Shown piece by piece: positions 35,883 through 45,406 of a DNA stretch of 57,652 nucleotides (positions are counted from its first letter, which is position 1; each line of letters begins with the position of its first letter). This DNA is from Methanobrevibacter sp. (lineage in GTDB: Archaea > Methanobacteriota > Methanobacteria > Methanobacteriales > Methanobacteriaceae). Below the pieces are notes generated by a model. It was not told where the DNA came from. It searched no databases and worked only from the letters and a program-made list of their open reading frames with translations. Location of the stretch: positions 1 through 57,652 of the forward strand of contig JAFRFB010000030.1 of assembly GCA_017434555.1 (NCBI GenBank), given 5' to 3'. Position numbers and translations under genes: made by a program.

Positions 35883-38800
35883 ATGATCATCATGTTGTCC
35901 AATTCATCTAATAATAATAAAATCGAAAGGGAGTTCGAAAACTTACGAAAGGAGTTACTGGATTTAACTTTAAGAAATCAGTTGCTTAATTTCAAGTCCA
36001 GAGCTAAAACTATCAAAATCAATAACCAAACTCCGATTAATATCTTCCAGACATTAGTTTTACAAGAAAACAAAATGTATTTTGTATCTAATAAGAAAGA
36101 TAAGAAGGAAGAAAAATCTTCAGTTTGGGACCATATTCCATTTGATTTCAGTAAGTTTTCAGAAGGAAATAAAAAGCTGGAGGTTGATTTAACTCCAAAT
36201 GAGCTCCAAAAGAGATTGTATTATATTAATAACCAGGCTAAAACAATGCTTCAGGAGCAGGGTTACAATATTTTATATTTAGCAGTTGGATTTTTGGAAT
36301 GGATTGACAAATCCAAACCAAGACAAACTAATAAGGCTCCTTTAGTTTTAATTCCTGTTTCTATGGAGAGAAAAAAAGTAGGTGAATCATTTAATTTGGA
36401 ATGGACTGGAGAAGATATTCAAACAAACATTTCCCTTAAGGCGAAACTTATTGAAGGAGGTATAGAACTTCCTGATTTTGAATTTAAAAAATATGGTGAA
36501 GTAATAGACCATTATATTGAAAAAGTAAAACATGCCGTTCACAAGATGGAAAACTGGAGAGTCAATCATGAAATTGCATTAGGTTTCTTTAGTTTTACAA
36601 AATTTGTAATGTATAATGATTTAAATCCGGATAGCTGGGAGGCAAATGTGGATTTAACCAAAAATGAATTGATTCAGGCAATTTTCAATCCTGCTAAAAA
36701 TAATGTTGAAGCATTCAATGAAGAGGACATTGACTCACAGCTTCAATATCAGTCAATGTATCAGGTTTTAGATGCCGATTCATCACAGATTGCTGCAATT
36801 CAGGATGTAAAAGCAGGAAGAAACCTTGTTGTGGAAGGACCGCCGGGAACAGGTAAATCACAAACTATCGTTAATTTAATTGCTGAATTGCTTGCAGAAG
36901 GCAAATCAGTCTTATTCGTATCAGAAAAAATGGCAGCATTGGATGTTGTAAAAGACAGACTTACCAATGTAGGTTTGGGTAAATTCGTTTTGGAACTTCA
37001 TTCACATAAAACCAGACGTAAAAAATTCCTAAAAGACCTTCAAAAGGCAACTACCGTAAGGGCTGTTGACACTTTAAATATCGACCAGACCATAAGAAAA
37101 CTTGAAACCTTAAAGATACAGCTGGACGAGTATGCAAGTGTTATTCACCGGCCTGTATCTGCTGTAAATTTATCTGCATTCCAGTTATATGGTATGAAGG
37201 AAGCGGCTGATGATCACTTTTCACGTAAACAAAGCATAATGCCTTTGGTGAGATTCAATAATCCCGAATCAATAACGTTAAAGGATTTGGATGATATTAT
37301 TTTGTCTTTGGAAAGTGTTGCCGAGTTGTATCAGACCATTTCAAAGGAAAATCCATGGAGCAAATGCTCTCCTAAGAGTTTGCTTCCAGGGGATTTAAGG
37401 GAAATAGAAATGTTAATCAACGATACATTAAAATCTCTTGATGCCTTTTTGGTTGAACGTGGAAGAGTTTATGACATTTACGGTATTAAAAAGCCCGAGA
37501 CATTAAACGAGTTTAAAAAATCCCTTTCTGCTTTTGACATTATAAAAACTCAAAATTCCGAATTGATTGATGCTCAAATATTGAAATCCGGTGCATGGGA
37601 CAATAATAATGATGACCCTTACAGGTTAATACAGGAATTGGCAAAATATCAAAGGGTTGCAGGAGTATTGGATAAATTCAATCCAAACATTTACCATGCA
37701 GATATCGACAGGATAATCTATGAACTGAATGAACTCTCCCATAAGAAATTCCGCTTCTTTAAGGGCAATCAGCATCTTGATCTTGTTGAAAGATATTATA
37801 ACTATCCTGTTCAGGACGATATCAACACTATCATTGATGACTTAACTCAAGCAAAAGCAGCTATAAGGCTTAAAAAGAATTTGGAAGCTAATGAACAATT
37901 AGCTAAAAGATATTATGGTGGATATTGGCATTTGAATGCTGATGTTAATGATTTAAAAGCTATTGCTCAGTGGATGACTCAATTTACAGCACTTACAAAT
38001 GAAGGCATATTTTCACAAAATACCATTGACATTTTATCAAAAGATTTATTCGACATTAATCCGGAAAGAGATTTGGTTGACTATATTGATTCCGGAAACG
38101 AATTCAGCAATGATTTGGATAAATTAAAATCAAAATTAAACCCAAGAAGTAAATTAATATTTAAAAAAGGTGCAAATGATGTTGCATTTGAAGAATGGCA
38201 ATCACAATTATACAACTGGAGAGGACAGCTTTCAAGTCTCCATTTATGGTCCCAGTATCTGAATACTAAAAATTCACTTAAAGGAGCAACTGCAGAGCTA
38301 TTTGTAGATTCAATCGAAAAAAGAAACATTAAAAAAGATGATGTCAAATCACTGGTTGAAGGAAACTTTGCAGATTCCATGCTCAATATCTTATTTGTCG
38401 AAAACCATGAATTGGCTACATTCATTGGTGAACTTCATGAAAACAGAATAAGGGAATTTAAGGATCTGGACAGAAAAATCTTAGTCCTGAATCGTAAAAG
38501 AATCTTCCATAAGTTAAACAGCAATATTCCACAAATATTTGGTGCAACAGAAAATCCTCAGGCAAAAGTGCTTGCAGGAGAGTTTACTAGAAAAAGCGGA
38601 CACCTTCCTGTTAGAAAATTATTGGAAAAAGCAGGAGGAATGATTAAACAGATTAAACCATGTTTCATGATGTCTCCGTTATCCGTTGCACAGTATCTTG
38701 ATCCAACCAACGAAGAATTGCAGTTTGATGTAGTAATTTTTGACGAAGCAAGTCAGGTAAAACCTGAAGATGCATTAGGTGCATTCATGAGAGGTAAAAC

Positions 38801-41800
38801 TGCGGTTGTAATGGGAGATACTCAACAGTTACCTCCAACATCATTCTTTGATCAGATGGCCAGCGGAGAAAGTGACGAAGAAGAGGCAACTTCTCTTGAC
38901 ATGGAAAGTATTCTGCATTTATGTAAATTGTCATTCCCTGTTAAAATGCTTAAATGGCACTACAGAAGCCGTCATGAATCATTAATTAATGTTTCCAATA
39001 AGGAATTTTATGATAACGAATTGCTCGTATATCCTTCACCTTCACATAATGACTCAGAATTGGGATTAAAATTCCATTATAATCCTGATACTGCATATGA
39101 CAGAGGTTCATCTTCTGCAAATCCAAAAGAGGCAGAAGATGTTGTTGAAGCTATATTTGACCATTTTGATAGATACGGTGATACTAAAAGTTTAGGTGTC
39201 GGTACATTTTCCGTTGCACAAAAGAATGCAATTTTAGAAAAATTGGAAGAAAGACGCCGTGAAAGACCTGAATTCGAACCGTTATTCTCAGAAAATAAAG
39301 ATGAAAGATTCTTTGTTAAAAACCTTGAAACCATTCAGGGAGATGAAAGAGACGTTATTTTAATCAGTGTAGGATATGGTTTTGACAATGAAAGGAAAAT
39401 GTCTTTAAACTTCGGTCCGCTAAATCAGGATGGTGGTGAAAGAAGATTAAATGTACTGATTACACGTGCAAGACAAAAATGTGTTGTATTTTCCAATTTT
39501 AAAGCTTCAAGTATGAAATTAACTGCAAATCCTCCTCATGGTGTAAGGGCATTGAGAGAATTTTTAGAGTATGCTGAAAACCTAACTATGGGTACTCATA
39601 CAGGTGAAGAACATACTTCAGCACCATTTGAAGATGCTATAGCAAGTTTTCTTGAAGAAAACGGTTATATTGTAGATAAACAGATTGGATGTGCAGGATT
39701 TAGGGTGGATTTAGCTATTGTTGATGAAGAAAACCCTGGAAAATATATTTTGGGAATCACAACCGATGGAAAAATGTATGCATCCAGTAAAGTTGCACGT
39801 GACCGTGACAGACTCCGAGAACAGGTACTTGAAGGCCTGGGATGGAAACTTTATCATTTATGGTCTACAGACTGGTACAGAAACCGTGATTTGGGACGTA
39901 AAAAATTATTGGAATTCATTGAAAAATCCATTAAAGAAACCCGTAAAGAACAAAAAATAGCTCGTGAAAAAGAAGAAAAACGTAGAATTGAAGTTGAAAA
40001 AAGAGCTGAAGAATTAAGGAGAAAACGTGAACAGGAGCTTGAAGAACAAAAGAAAAAAGAAGCTGAAGAAAAAGCAGCAGCTCTTGGAGACAATGTAGAA
40101 GTAATACTTCCTGATGGCCTTGACTTTGATGATGATATAATTTTTGTAAGTAAAGATTCTGATGATGACTTTGATGATGATGGTATAGAATTTGTCCAGG
40201 ATGAATCTCCTAGTGAGTTTGTTGAAGCTGAAGAAGAAGCTAAGGAAGATATTAAAATGAAATCTCCTAGTGAGTTTGTTGAAGCTGAAGACGATGTTAA
40301 AGATGATATTAAAGTGAAATCTCCTAGTGAGTTTATTGAAGTGGATGAAGAATCCAGTGCCTTTGATGACTTTATTTTCAAAGATGATTTAGAAGAATCT
40401 TCGGATGATGATAATCAAACTCCAGATATTGATGATAATTTAGAAGTCACTGATAAAGATGACTCTGATGATGATAATCAAACTTCAGATATTGATGATA
40501 ATTTAGAAGTCACTGATAAAGATGACTCTGATGATGATATTGATTTAGAATCTGGTGATGATTTGAAAGATTCTGATGATTCTGAAGTCATATCTTTTGA
40601 AGATGATGAAATATCTGAAATTATTAATGAAAGTTTAGATGAAAGCTTTGAAAAAATTAACTCTTCAAATACTGATGAAGACGAAATTATTGAAGAAGAA
40701 TCTGATGATATAGATATTGATGAATTTTTTGAAGAATTAACTGATGATGACTCTAATAATCATTTAGATGATGGTGGAGAAGATGAAGATACACTTGAAA
40801 GTGATAAAGACGGTAGCGAAGATGTTCCATATACAGACGAAGAACTCACAGAAGAAATCCAAGAAGAATCCGAAGAAGAAATAGATGAGGATTCAGATTC
40901 TCCAAAAGTTAAATTTGGATCCAGTATTTCTAAAGTTTCTAGTGGCGGAATTTTGTCTTCAATTAAAAATAAATTTTCACGCTTTAGTGATGATGAAACT
41001 TCAGATGATGAATCAATTGATGAAGTAAGTGACATAATTAAAGATAAGCTAGATAATGATGATGGATTTATATATGTTGACCACGATGATGACGAAATCA
41101 TTGAAGAGGATGATGTAGATGACGTTATTGATGAAGAAATCATTGATGAAACTCCTGAGGAGGTTATCATTGAAGATGATATTGATGATGAAATCACAAA
41201 AGAAAGTGCTCTAGATGAGGAAATTATCGATGAAACTCCTGAGGAGGAAATCGTTGAAGTTGATGATATTGATGAGGAAATTATCGATGAAACTCCTGAG
41301 GAGGAAATCGTTGAAGTTGATGATATTGATGAGGAAATTATCGATGAAACTCCTGAAGAAGAAATTATCCCTGAACCTGTTAACAAAACAAATAAAAAAC
41401 CTAAAGTTACTTTCAACAAATCTACCGACAGTATAGATGTAGATGAACTTTCACCTGTTGAAAATGAAGTTAATCATGATAATTTAGACGTTGAATCTGA
41501 CGATTATAAGATTGATTTAGATGAAGATTTTGATATTCAACATGTAAAAGAAGAGGAAACTGCTGATTTGGACGAAGATTCTGATATTCAACATGTAAAA
41601 GAAGAGGAAACTGTTGATTTGGGTTCAGATGATGAATATATTCATGTAGAACATGATGATATGCAAGTTGATGAAGAAACAGTTCAGGATAATGAAGTTG
41701 ATGATGTAAAACATGACTTGGATGAAGATAAAGTTGATTTAGGTCCTGATGAGGATTATATTTATGTAGATCACAGTAATGATGAAGAAAGTATCATTGA

Positions 41801-43559
41801 TTATTCCGAGGATGAAAATGAACCTCCTGTTGTTGAGGTAAATCCTTTGAAAAATATTTTATTCGGCGATAGAAAGCCAAAAAATCAGGATGGAATAAGT
41901 GAATCTAAATTTGCAAATGCCATTAAAGGCACTACTAAAATTAATTTAACAAAAGAAGAGGTTGAAACAGTCCATGGAGAAATTATTGATGATGAATTAA
42001 TTGACCCTAAACCTGCTCCTGAAGATGATGATGTGGTTGAAGTTGAAATTCTTTCTGGAGATTATAAAGCTCGCAATGTGGATGTTAATCCTCTTAAAGA
42101 TATGAATGATGATGTAATTGAACATGAAAATAAAGACTTTGAAGATAGAAAGAATGTTGTGTTTAAAAGAAATGTTGATGGTGTATCTGAAATGACGAAA
42201 AACAGAATTATTAAAGAAAATGATTTTAATCGTGTAATTGATGAGGCTTTTGAAAATCATCCTGACGGCAGTCTTGATGATGAAGATATTTCTAATCTTG
42301 CTTCTGTACTGGTAAGTAAGGCATTCGATGATGTAATTTCTGATGCATTTAATGAAAAAGATGATGGATATAATGCAGAATATGAAGACAACCTTGAAGA
42401 TAATCAAGAAAATATTGTAAATAATAATGTTAATGAAGTGGATAGTCAAAAAACAAATCCAATATCTACATCACCTGATGGTGTTACTTATTATAAGGGC
42501 ATTAATGATGTAAACAGTCCTTTAAGAAAAAATAATTTGTATTATGATGAGGAGAAAAACAAAAATAAATCAGTTAAAGACTCCATCAGAAGCGGTATAC
42601 GTGATATAAAATATATTCGCAAATCCTTAAATGAAATCGAAAACCCGACACAGGTAGGATACGTTTCTGTTGTAGATAGGACAGAAGAATATGATGAAAG
42701 TGAATATTTAACTCCAATTCAGGATTATGAAGGCGAAGAATATGTCCCTCAGGATGAAGGATTAACATTCGCTGAAAAAGAGGAATTAAGATACGAACGT
42801 GAACTTCAAATGGAAAGACTTAAAAAAGAGTTATCCAGTGATGAAGATACCATAGTCACAATTCATGAAGAGGAAAGGCGTGAAGACAGAAAAGATCAGG
42901 CCTTGGAAGATATTATTCAGATAGCTGATGAAGATTATAAAGAAATTGAAAAAGAGAGATTTAAAAGCAATAATACTTTAAAAGCATTTGATGATAATAA
43001 GATTCCAAAAAGAGGCAAAGTTGAAGATGAAATTGTGGATTATAAGTTTGCAAGCGATTTCGGACTAAATTCACAAGATGATTTATTCAACCAGCCGATT
43101 GAAAATGTATCTAAATCAATTAATGAAATTATTTCTGTAGAAGGTCCAATTCATGTAAATGAGGTTGTAAAAAGAGTTAAAGATAGCTGTAATATTAAAA
43201 GAGCAGGTTCTAAAATGAAAAAGCAAGTTCAAAAAGCTATTAAGGAATCTGAAAAATCAGGAAATATTATAAGGATTGGAGACTTTTTATATGATGCCTC
43301 AAGCAATGATGTTGTTATCAGAAGAAGGGTAAAACCGAAAATAGATTTAATTTCAGATGAGGAAATCGCCAAAAATATTGAAACGATTCTCTCCCACAAG
43401 CAAAGTCTGACAACAGCCAGTTTAACAAGAGAAGTTTCACGTAATTTCGGTTTCAAATCAACGTCCCGTAAAACATCATTTAAAATAAAAAGTGTACTGG
43501 ACTCCATGATTGCAGAAGGTACTGTTAAATTATATAATGATATTGTTGAGCTCAATTAG
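35883..43559 (+). CDS. Giant DUF4011 superfamily-1 helicase with REase-like and DUF3320-like domains
   Basis: A 2558-residue protein. Residues about 15-300 match DUF4011 (LLDLTLRNQLLNF near 22). An SF1/Upf1-like helicase core follows: Walker A GPPGTGKSQT with Lys325, Walker B DEASQV at 954-959, MGDTQQLPPTSF near 981, and ITRARQKCVVF near 1193. Residues about 1247-1340 are a Vsr/MTES_1575-like nuclease domain (FRVDLAIVD, ARDRDRLREQVLE, WSTDWYR). A Lys/Glu coiled coil spans 1348-1404. About 980 residues of Asp/Glu-rich tandem repeats follow, then a DUF3320-like C-terminal region (about 2389-2558, EGPIHVNEVVKRVKD). Similar proteins lacking the acidic segment are usually near 1500-2000 residues. 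A TATA box at about 35847-35858 suggests a leaderless ATG at 35883. uvrC follows nine bases after the stop. Function is probably DNA repair or phage defence. Confidence 0.88.
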   Translation: MIIMLSNSSNNNKIEREFENLRKELLDLTLRNQLLNFKSRAKTIKINNQTPINIFQTLVLQENKMYFVSNKKDKKEEKSSVWDHIPFDFSKFSEGNKKLEVDLTPNELQKRLYYINNQAKTMLQEQGYNILYLAVGFLEWIDKSKPRQTNKAPLVLIPVSMERKKVGESFNLEWTGEDIQTNISLKAKLIEGGIELPDFEFKKYGEVIDHYIEKVKHAVHKMENWRVNHEIALGFFSFTKFVMYNDLNPDSWEANVDLTKNELIQAIFNPAKNNVEAFNEEDIDSQLQYQSMYQVLDADSSQIAAIQDVKAGRNLVVEGPPGTGKSQTIVNLIAELLAEGKSVLFVSEKMAALDVVKDRLTNVGLGKFVLELHSHKTRRKKFLKDLQKATTVRAVDTLNIDQTIRKLETLKIQLDEYASVIHRPVSAVNLSAFQLYGMKEAADDHFSRKQSIMPLVRFNNPESITLKDLDDIILSLESVAELYQTISKENPWSKCSPKSLLPGDLREIEMLINDTLKSLDAFLVERGRVYDIYGIKKPETLNEFKKSLSAFDIIKTQNSELIDAQILKSGAWDNNNDDPYRLIQELAKYQRVAGVLDKFNPNIYHADIDRIIYELNELSHKKFRFFKGNQHLDLVERYYNYPVQDDINTIIDDLTQAKAAIRLKKNLEANEQLAKRYYGGYWHLNADVNDLKAIAQWMTQFTALTNEGIFSQNTIDILSKDLFDINPERDLVDYIDSGNEFSNDLDKLKSKLNPRSKLIFKKGANDVAFEEWQSQLYNWRGQLSSLHLWSQYLNTKNSLKGATAELFVDSIEKRNIKKDDVKSLVEGNFADSMLNILFVENHELATFIGELHENRIREFKDLDRKILVLNRKRIFHKLNSNIPQIFGATENPQAKVLAGEFTRKSGHLPVRKLLEKAGGMIKQIKPCFMMSPLSVAQYLDPTNEELQFDVVIFDEASQVKPEDALGAFMRGKTAVVMGDTQQLPPTSFFDQMASGESDEEEATSLDMESILHLCKLSFPVKMLKWHYRSRHESLINVSNKEFYDNELLVYPSPSHNDSELGLKFHYNPDTAYDRGSSSANPKEAEDVVEAIFDHFDRYGDTKSLGVGTFSVAQKNAILEKLEERRRERPEFEPLFSENKDERFFVKNLETIQGDERDVILISVGYGFDNERKMSLNFGPLNQDGGERRLNVLITRARQKCVVFSNFKASSMKLTANPPHGVRALREFLEYAENLTMGTHTGEEHTSAPFEDAIASFLEENGYIVDKQIGCAGFRVDLAIVDEENPGKYILGITTDGKMYASSKVARDRDRLREQVLEGLGWKLYHLWSTDWYRNRDLGRKKLLEFIEKSIKETRKEQKIAREKEEKRRIEVEKRAEELRRKREQELEEQKKKEAEEKAAALGDNVEVILPDGLDFDDDIIFVSKDSDDDFDDDGIEFVQDESPSEFVEAEEEAKEDIKMKSPSEFVEAEDDVKDDIKVKSPSEFIEVDEESSAFDDFIFKDDLEESSDDDNQTPDIDDNLEVTDKDDSDDDNQTSDIDDNLEVTDKDDSDDDIDLESGDDLKDSDDSEVISFEDDEISEIINESLDESFEKINSSNTDEDEIIEEESDDIDIDEFFEELTDDDSNNHLDDGGEDEDTLESDKDGSEDVPYTDEELTEEIQEESEEEIDEDSDSPKVKFGSSISKVSSGGILSSIKNKFSRFSDDETSDDESIDEVSDIIKDKLDNDDGFIYVDHDDDEIIEEDDVDDVIDEEIIDETPEEVIIEDDIDDEITKESALDEEIIDETPEEEIVEVDDIDEEIIDETPEEEIVEVDDIDEEIIDETPEEEIIPEPVNKTNKKPKVTFNKSTDSIDVDELSPVENEVNHDNLDVESDDYKIDLDEDFDIQHVKEEETADLDEDSDIQHVKEEETVDLGSDDEYIHVEHDDMQVDEETVQDNEVDDVKHDLDEDKVDLGPDEDYIYVDHSNDEESIIDYSEDENEPPVVEVNPLKNILFGDRKPKNQDGISESKFANAIKGTTKINLTKEEVETVHGEIIDDELIDPKPAPEDDDVVEVEILSGDYKARNVDVNPLKDMNDDVIEHENKDFEDRKNVVFKRNVDGVSEMTKNRIIKENDFNRVIDEAFENHPDGSLDDEDISNLASVLVSKAFDDVISDAFNEKDDGYNAEYEDNLEDNQENIVNNNVNEVDSQKTNPISTSPDGVTYYKGINDVNSPLRKNNLYYDEEKNKNKSVKDSIRSGIRDIKYIRKSLNEIENPTQVGYVSVVDRTEEYDESEYLTPIQDYEGEEYVPQDEGLTFAEKEELRYERELQMERLKKELSSDEDTIVTIHEEERREDRKDQALEDIIQIADEDYKEIEKERFKSNNTLKAFDDNKIPKRGKVEDEIVDYKFASDFGLNSQDDLFNQPIENVSKSINEIISVEGPIHVNEVVKRVKDSCNIKRAGSKMKKQVQKAIKESEKSGNIIRIGDFLYDASSNDVVIRRRVKPKIDLISDEEIAKNIETILSHKQSLTTASLTREVSRNFGFKSTSRKTSFKIKSVLDSMIAEGTVKLYNDIVELN
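40206..40376 (+). repeat. 57-bp tandem repeat, about 3 copies, coding
   Basis: TCTCCTAGTGAGTTT begins units at 40206, 40263 and 40320, encoding the 19-residue unit SPSEFVEAE... The first two units are close to identical for about 30 bases and then vary. It lies inside the giant helicase gene. Confidence 0.85.
40404..40529 (+). repeat. 63-bp tandem repeat, two copies, coding
   Basis: Units start at 40404 and 40467 and encode 21 residues each (DDDNQTxDIDDNLEVTDKDD). They are identical over most of their length apart from a Pro-to-Ser codon change. Confidence 0.85.
41130..41372 (+). repeat. 57-bp acidic tandem repeat, about 4 copies, coding
   Basis: Units start at 41214, 41271 and 41328, with an older 54-bp copy at about 41130. 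The units at 41214-41270 and 41271-41327 appear identical at the base level and encode the 19-residue DEEIIDETPEEEIVEVDDI. Identity of that degree suggests recent duplication. Confidence 0.88.
41532..41633 (+). repeat. 51-bp tandem repeat, two copies, coding
   Basis: GATATTCAACATGTAAAAGA begins at 41532 and again at 41583. Each 17-residue unit reads DIQHVKEEETxDL with a short variable part. Confidence 0.8.
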
Positions 43560-43568
43560 GTATTTTAA

Positions 43569-45320
43569 ATGTCAACAAAAATTACATCTCCCGAAAATTT
43601 ACCAAAAAAGCCCGGCGTTTATATAATGAAAAATGCTGAAGGCGAAATTATCTATATAGGTAAGGCAAAAAACCTTTTGAATAGGGTTCGTTCTTATTTT
43701 AGGGAAAAGCTAGACCGGCCAAAAACTCAAATATTGATGAGTCATTTTGACAGTCTGGAATACATTTTAACTAACTCAGAAAAGGAAGCTTTAATTTTAG
43801 AAGCCAATCTGATTAAAAAGCATCATCCCCGTTATAATATACAATTAAAGGATGATAAACGTTATCCTTATGTTAAAATAACCAATGAAAAATTCCCTCG
43901 TCTCGTTATTACAAGAAATATCACTAAAAATGGAGTGTTTTACGGACCTTTCACTGATGTAGGTTCTGTAAGAAGAACTGTTAAGTTTTTAAAGTCATTA
44001 TTTAAAATCAGAACCTGCCGTAACATGAATGGTCCATGTTTAAATTCTCAGATTGATTTGTGTTATGCTCCATGTGATGGAAAAATCACAGAAAAGGAAT
44101 ATGCTGAAATAATTAATAAAATTGACTTGTTTTTCCAGGGAAAATATTCTGTAATTGTTAAAAATCTTAAAAAGGAAATGAAAGAAGCAGCTGAAAAAGA
44201 AGAATATGAAAAGGCTGCCGTTTTAAGAGATCAGATTGAATCAATAGAAGAGATTATGGAAAAGCAATTTGTTGACTTGGTCGATGATGATTTGGACCAG
44301 GATGTAATAGCTATTGCGAAGGGAAAAACTGACATTTATGTTGTAATAATGCCCATTAGAAATGGGAAAATCACAGGCCGTGATGACTTTTTGATGAGTG
44401 GATCTGAGGACGATTCGACATCAGAGATTCTCTCTTCTTTTATTCAACAGTATTACGGTTATAACAGACATGTTCCAAAACAGATTCTTTTAAGTGAAGA
44501 AATTGCTGATAAGGAATTGATTGAAGAATGGTTAAGTGACCTTAGAGGCAATAAGGTTCATATCAAGGTTCCGCAAAAAGGCGTTAAATTAAGGCTTGTT
44601 AAAATGGCTGAAAAGAATGCTGAGATTATCAGGCATCAAAAGAAAAAACTGGAAAATTCTTTAATCGAACTTAAAAAATATTTAAAGCTTGAAAAGGTGC
44701 CTCGCGTTATTGAAGGTTATGACATAAGTAACATTTCCGGTAAATTTGCTGTAGGCTCAAAGGTATCATTTAAAGATGCAAAACCAAATAAAAAGATGTA
44801 TAAACATTTTAAAATGGAAACTCCAGGACCTAATGATTTTGCAATGATGAAAGAATTGTTAACTCGCCGTTTAAAATTAATCGAAACAGATCCTGAACCT
44901 GATTTGATTGTTATTGACGGAGGTAAGGGTCAGTTGGGTATGGCATGTGACGTTTTGGATGAATTGAACTTAACTCACATTCCTATTATAGGTCTTGCAA
45001 AGGAATTTGAAGAAATCTATCTTCCAAACTCAAAAAGACCGATTATAATTCCTAAAAACAACCGAGCTCTCCATCTTCTCCAGCAGGTAAGGGATGAATC
45101 TCACCGTTTTGCTATTACATATCATAGAAAGCTTAGAAGTAAAAATATATCCGAATCCAGTCTTGATGACATTAAAGGCATTGGTAAAAAGCGTAAAATT
45201 AATCTTTTAAAGGAATTTGGAAGTATTGAAAATATAAAAAATGCAAGTCTGGAAGAGTTAAGCAATGTTGATGGAATGAGTAAAAGTTCTGCCCAAAATG
45301 TTTTTGATTACTATCATTAA
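43569..45320 (+). CDS. uvrC: Excinuclease ABC subunit C (UvrC)
   Basis: UvrC makes the two incisions in nucleotide excision repair. The 583-residue protein has a GIY-YIG domain (KPGVYIMKNAEGEIIYIGKA near residues 12-31), a Cys-containing linker (CRNMNGPCLNSQIDLCYAPC near 143-162), a UVR motif with EYEKAAVLRDQIESIEE near 215, the RNase H-like 5'-incision domain (IEGYDISNISGKFAVGSKV near 378) and tandem helix-hairpin-helix motifs at the end (IKGIGKKRKINLLKEFGSI). It starts nine bases after the giant helicase stop, so the two are probably one transcript. Its partner UvrA is encoded at 1.1 kb. A short GGGC...CGCC hairpin with a T-run follows the stop. Confidence 0.96.
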   Translation: MSTKITSPENLPKKPGVYIMKNAEGEIIYIGKAKNLLNRVRSYFREKLDRPKTQILMSHFDSLEYILTNSEKEALILEANLIKKHHPRYNIQLKDDKRYPYVKITNEKFPRLVITRNITKNGVFYGPFTDVGSVRRTVKFLKSLFKIRTCRNMNGPCLNSQIDLCYAPCDGKITEKEYAEIINKIDLFFQGKYSVIVKNLKKEMKEAAEKEEYEKAAVLRDQIESIEEIMEKQFVDLVDDDLDQDVIAIAKGKTDIYVVIMPIRNGKITGRDDFLMSGSEDDSTSEILSSFIQQYYGYNRHVPKQILLSEEIADKELIEEWLSDLRGNKVHIKVPQKGVKLRLVKMAEKNAEIIRHQKKKLENSLIELKKYLKLEKVPRVIEGYDISNISGKFAVGSKVSFKDAKPNKKMYKHFKMETPGPNDFAMMKELLTRRLKLIETDPEPDLIVIDGGKGQLGMACDVLDELNLTHIPIIGLAKEFEEIYLPNSKRPIIIPKNNRALHLLQQVRDESHRFAITYHRKLRSKNISESSLDDIKGIGKKRKINLLKEFGSIENIKNASLEELSNVDGMSKSSAQNVFDYYH

Positions 45321-45406
45321 GGGCTAAAATCGCCTTTTTTTACATTAACTTTATATATAAGGATGTTAATATTTACTTTTAAAGAATTGTTAAACAGGTT
45401 TATATT

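Noticed and set aside
40760-41419. Long Ser-rich minus-strand ORF inside the giant helicase gene
   Set aside because: It is the complement of the acidic repeat codons (GAT/GAA reads ATC/TTC and TCA/TCT), a typical shadow ORF with no ribosome-binding site.
40201-42450. CRISPR array suggested by the regular repeats in the giant helicase gene
   Set aside because: The repeats are in frame, periods are multiples of three, there are no unique spacers, and they encode acidic protein.
45320-45345. Strong terminator after uvrC
   Set aside because: GGGC...CGCC is short with at most five pairs; it may act, but support is too weak for a separate feature.
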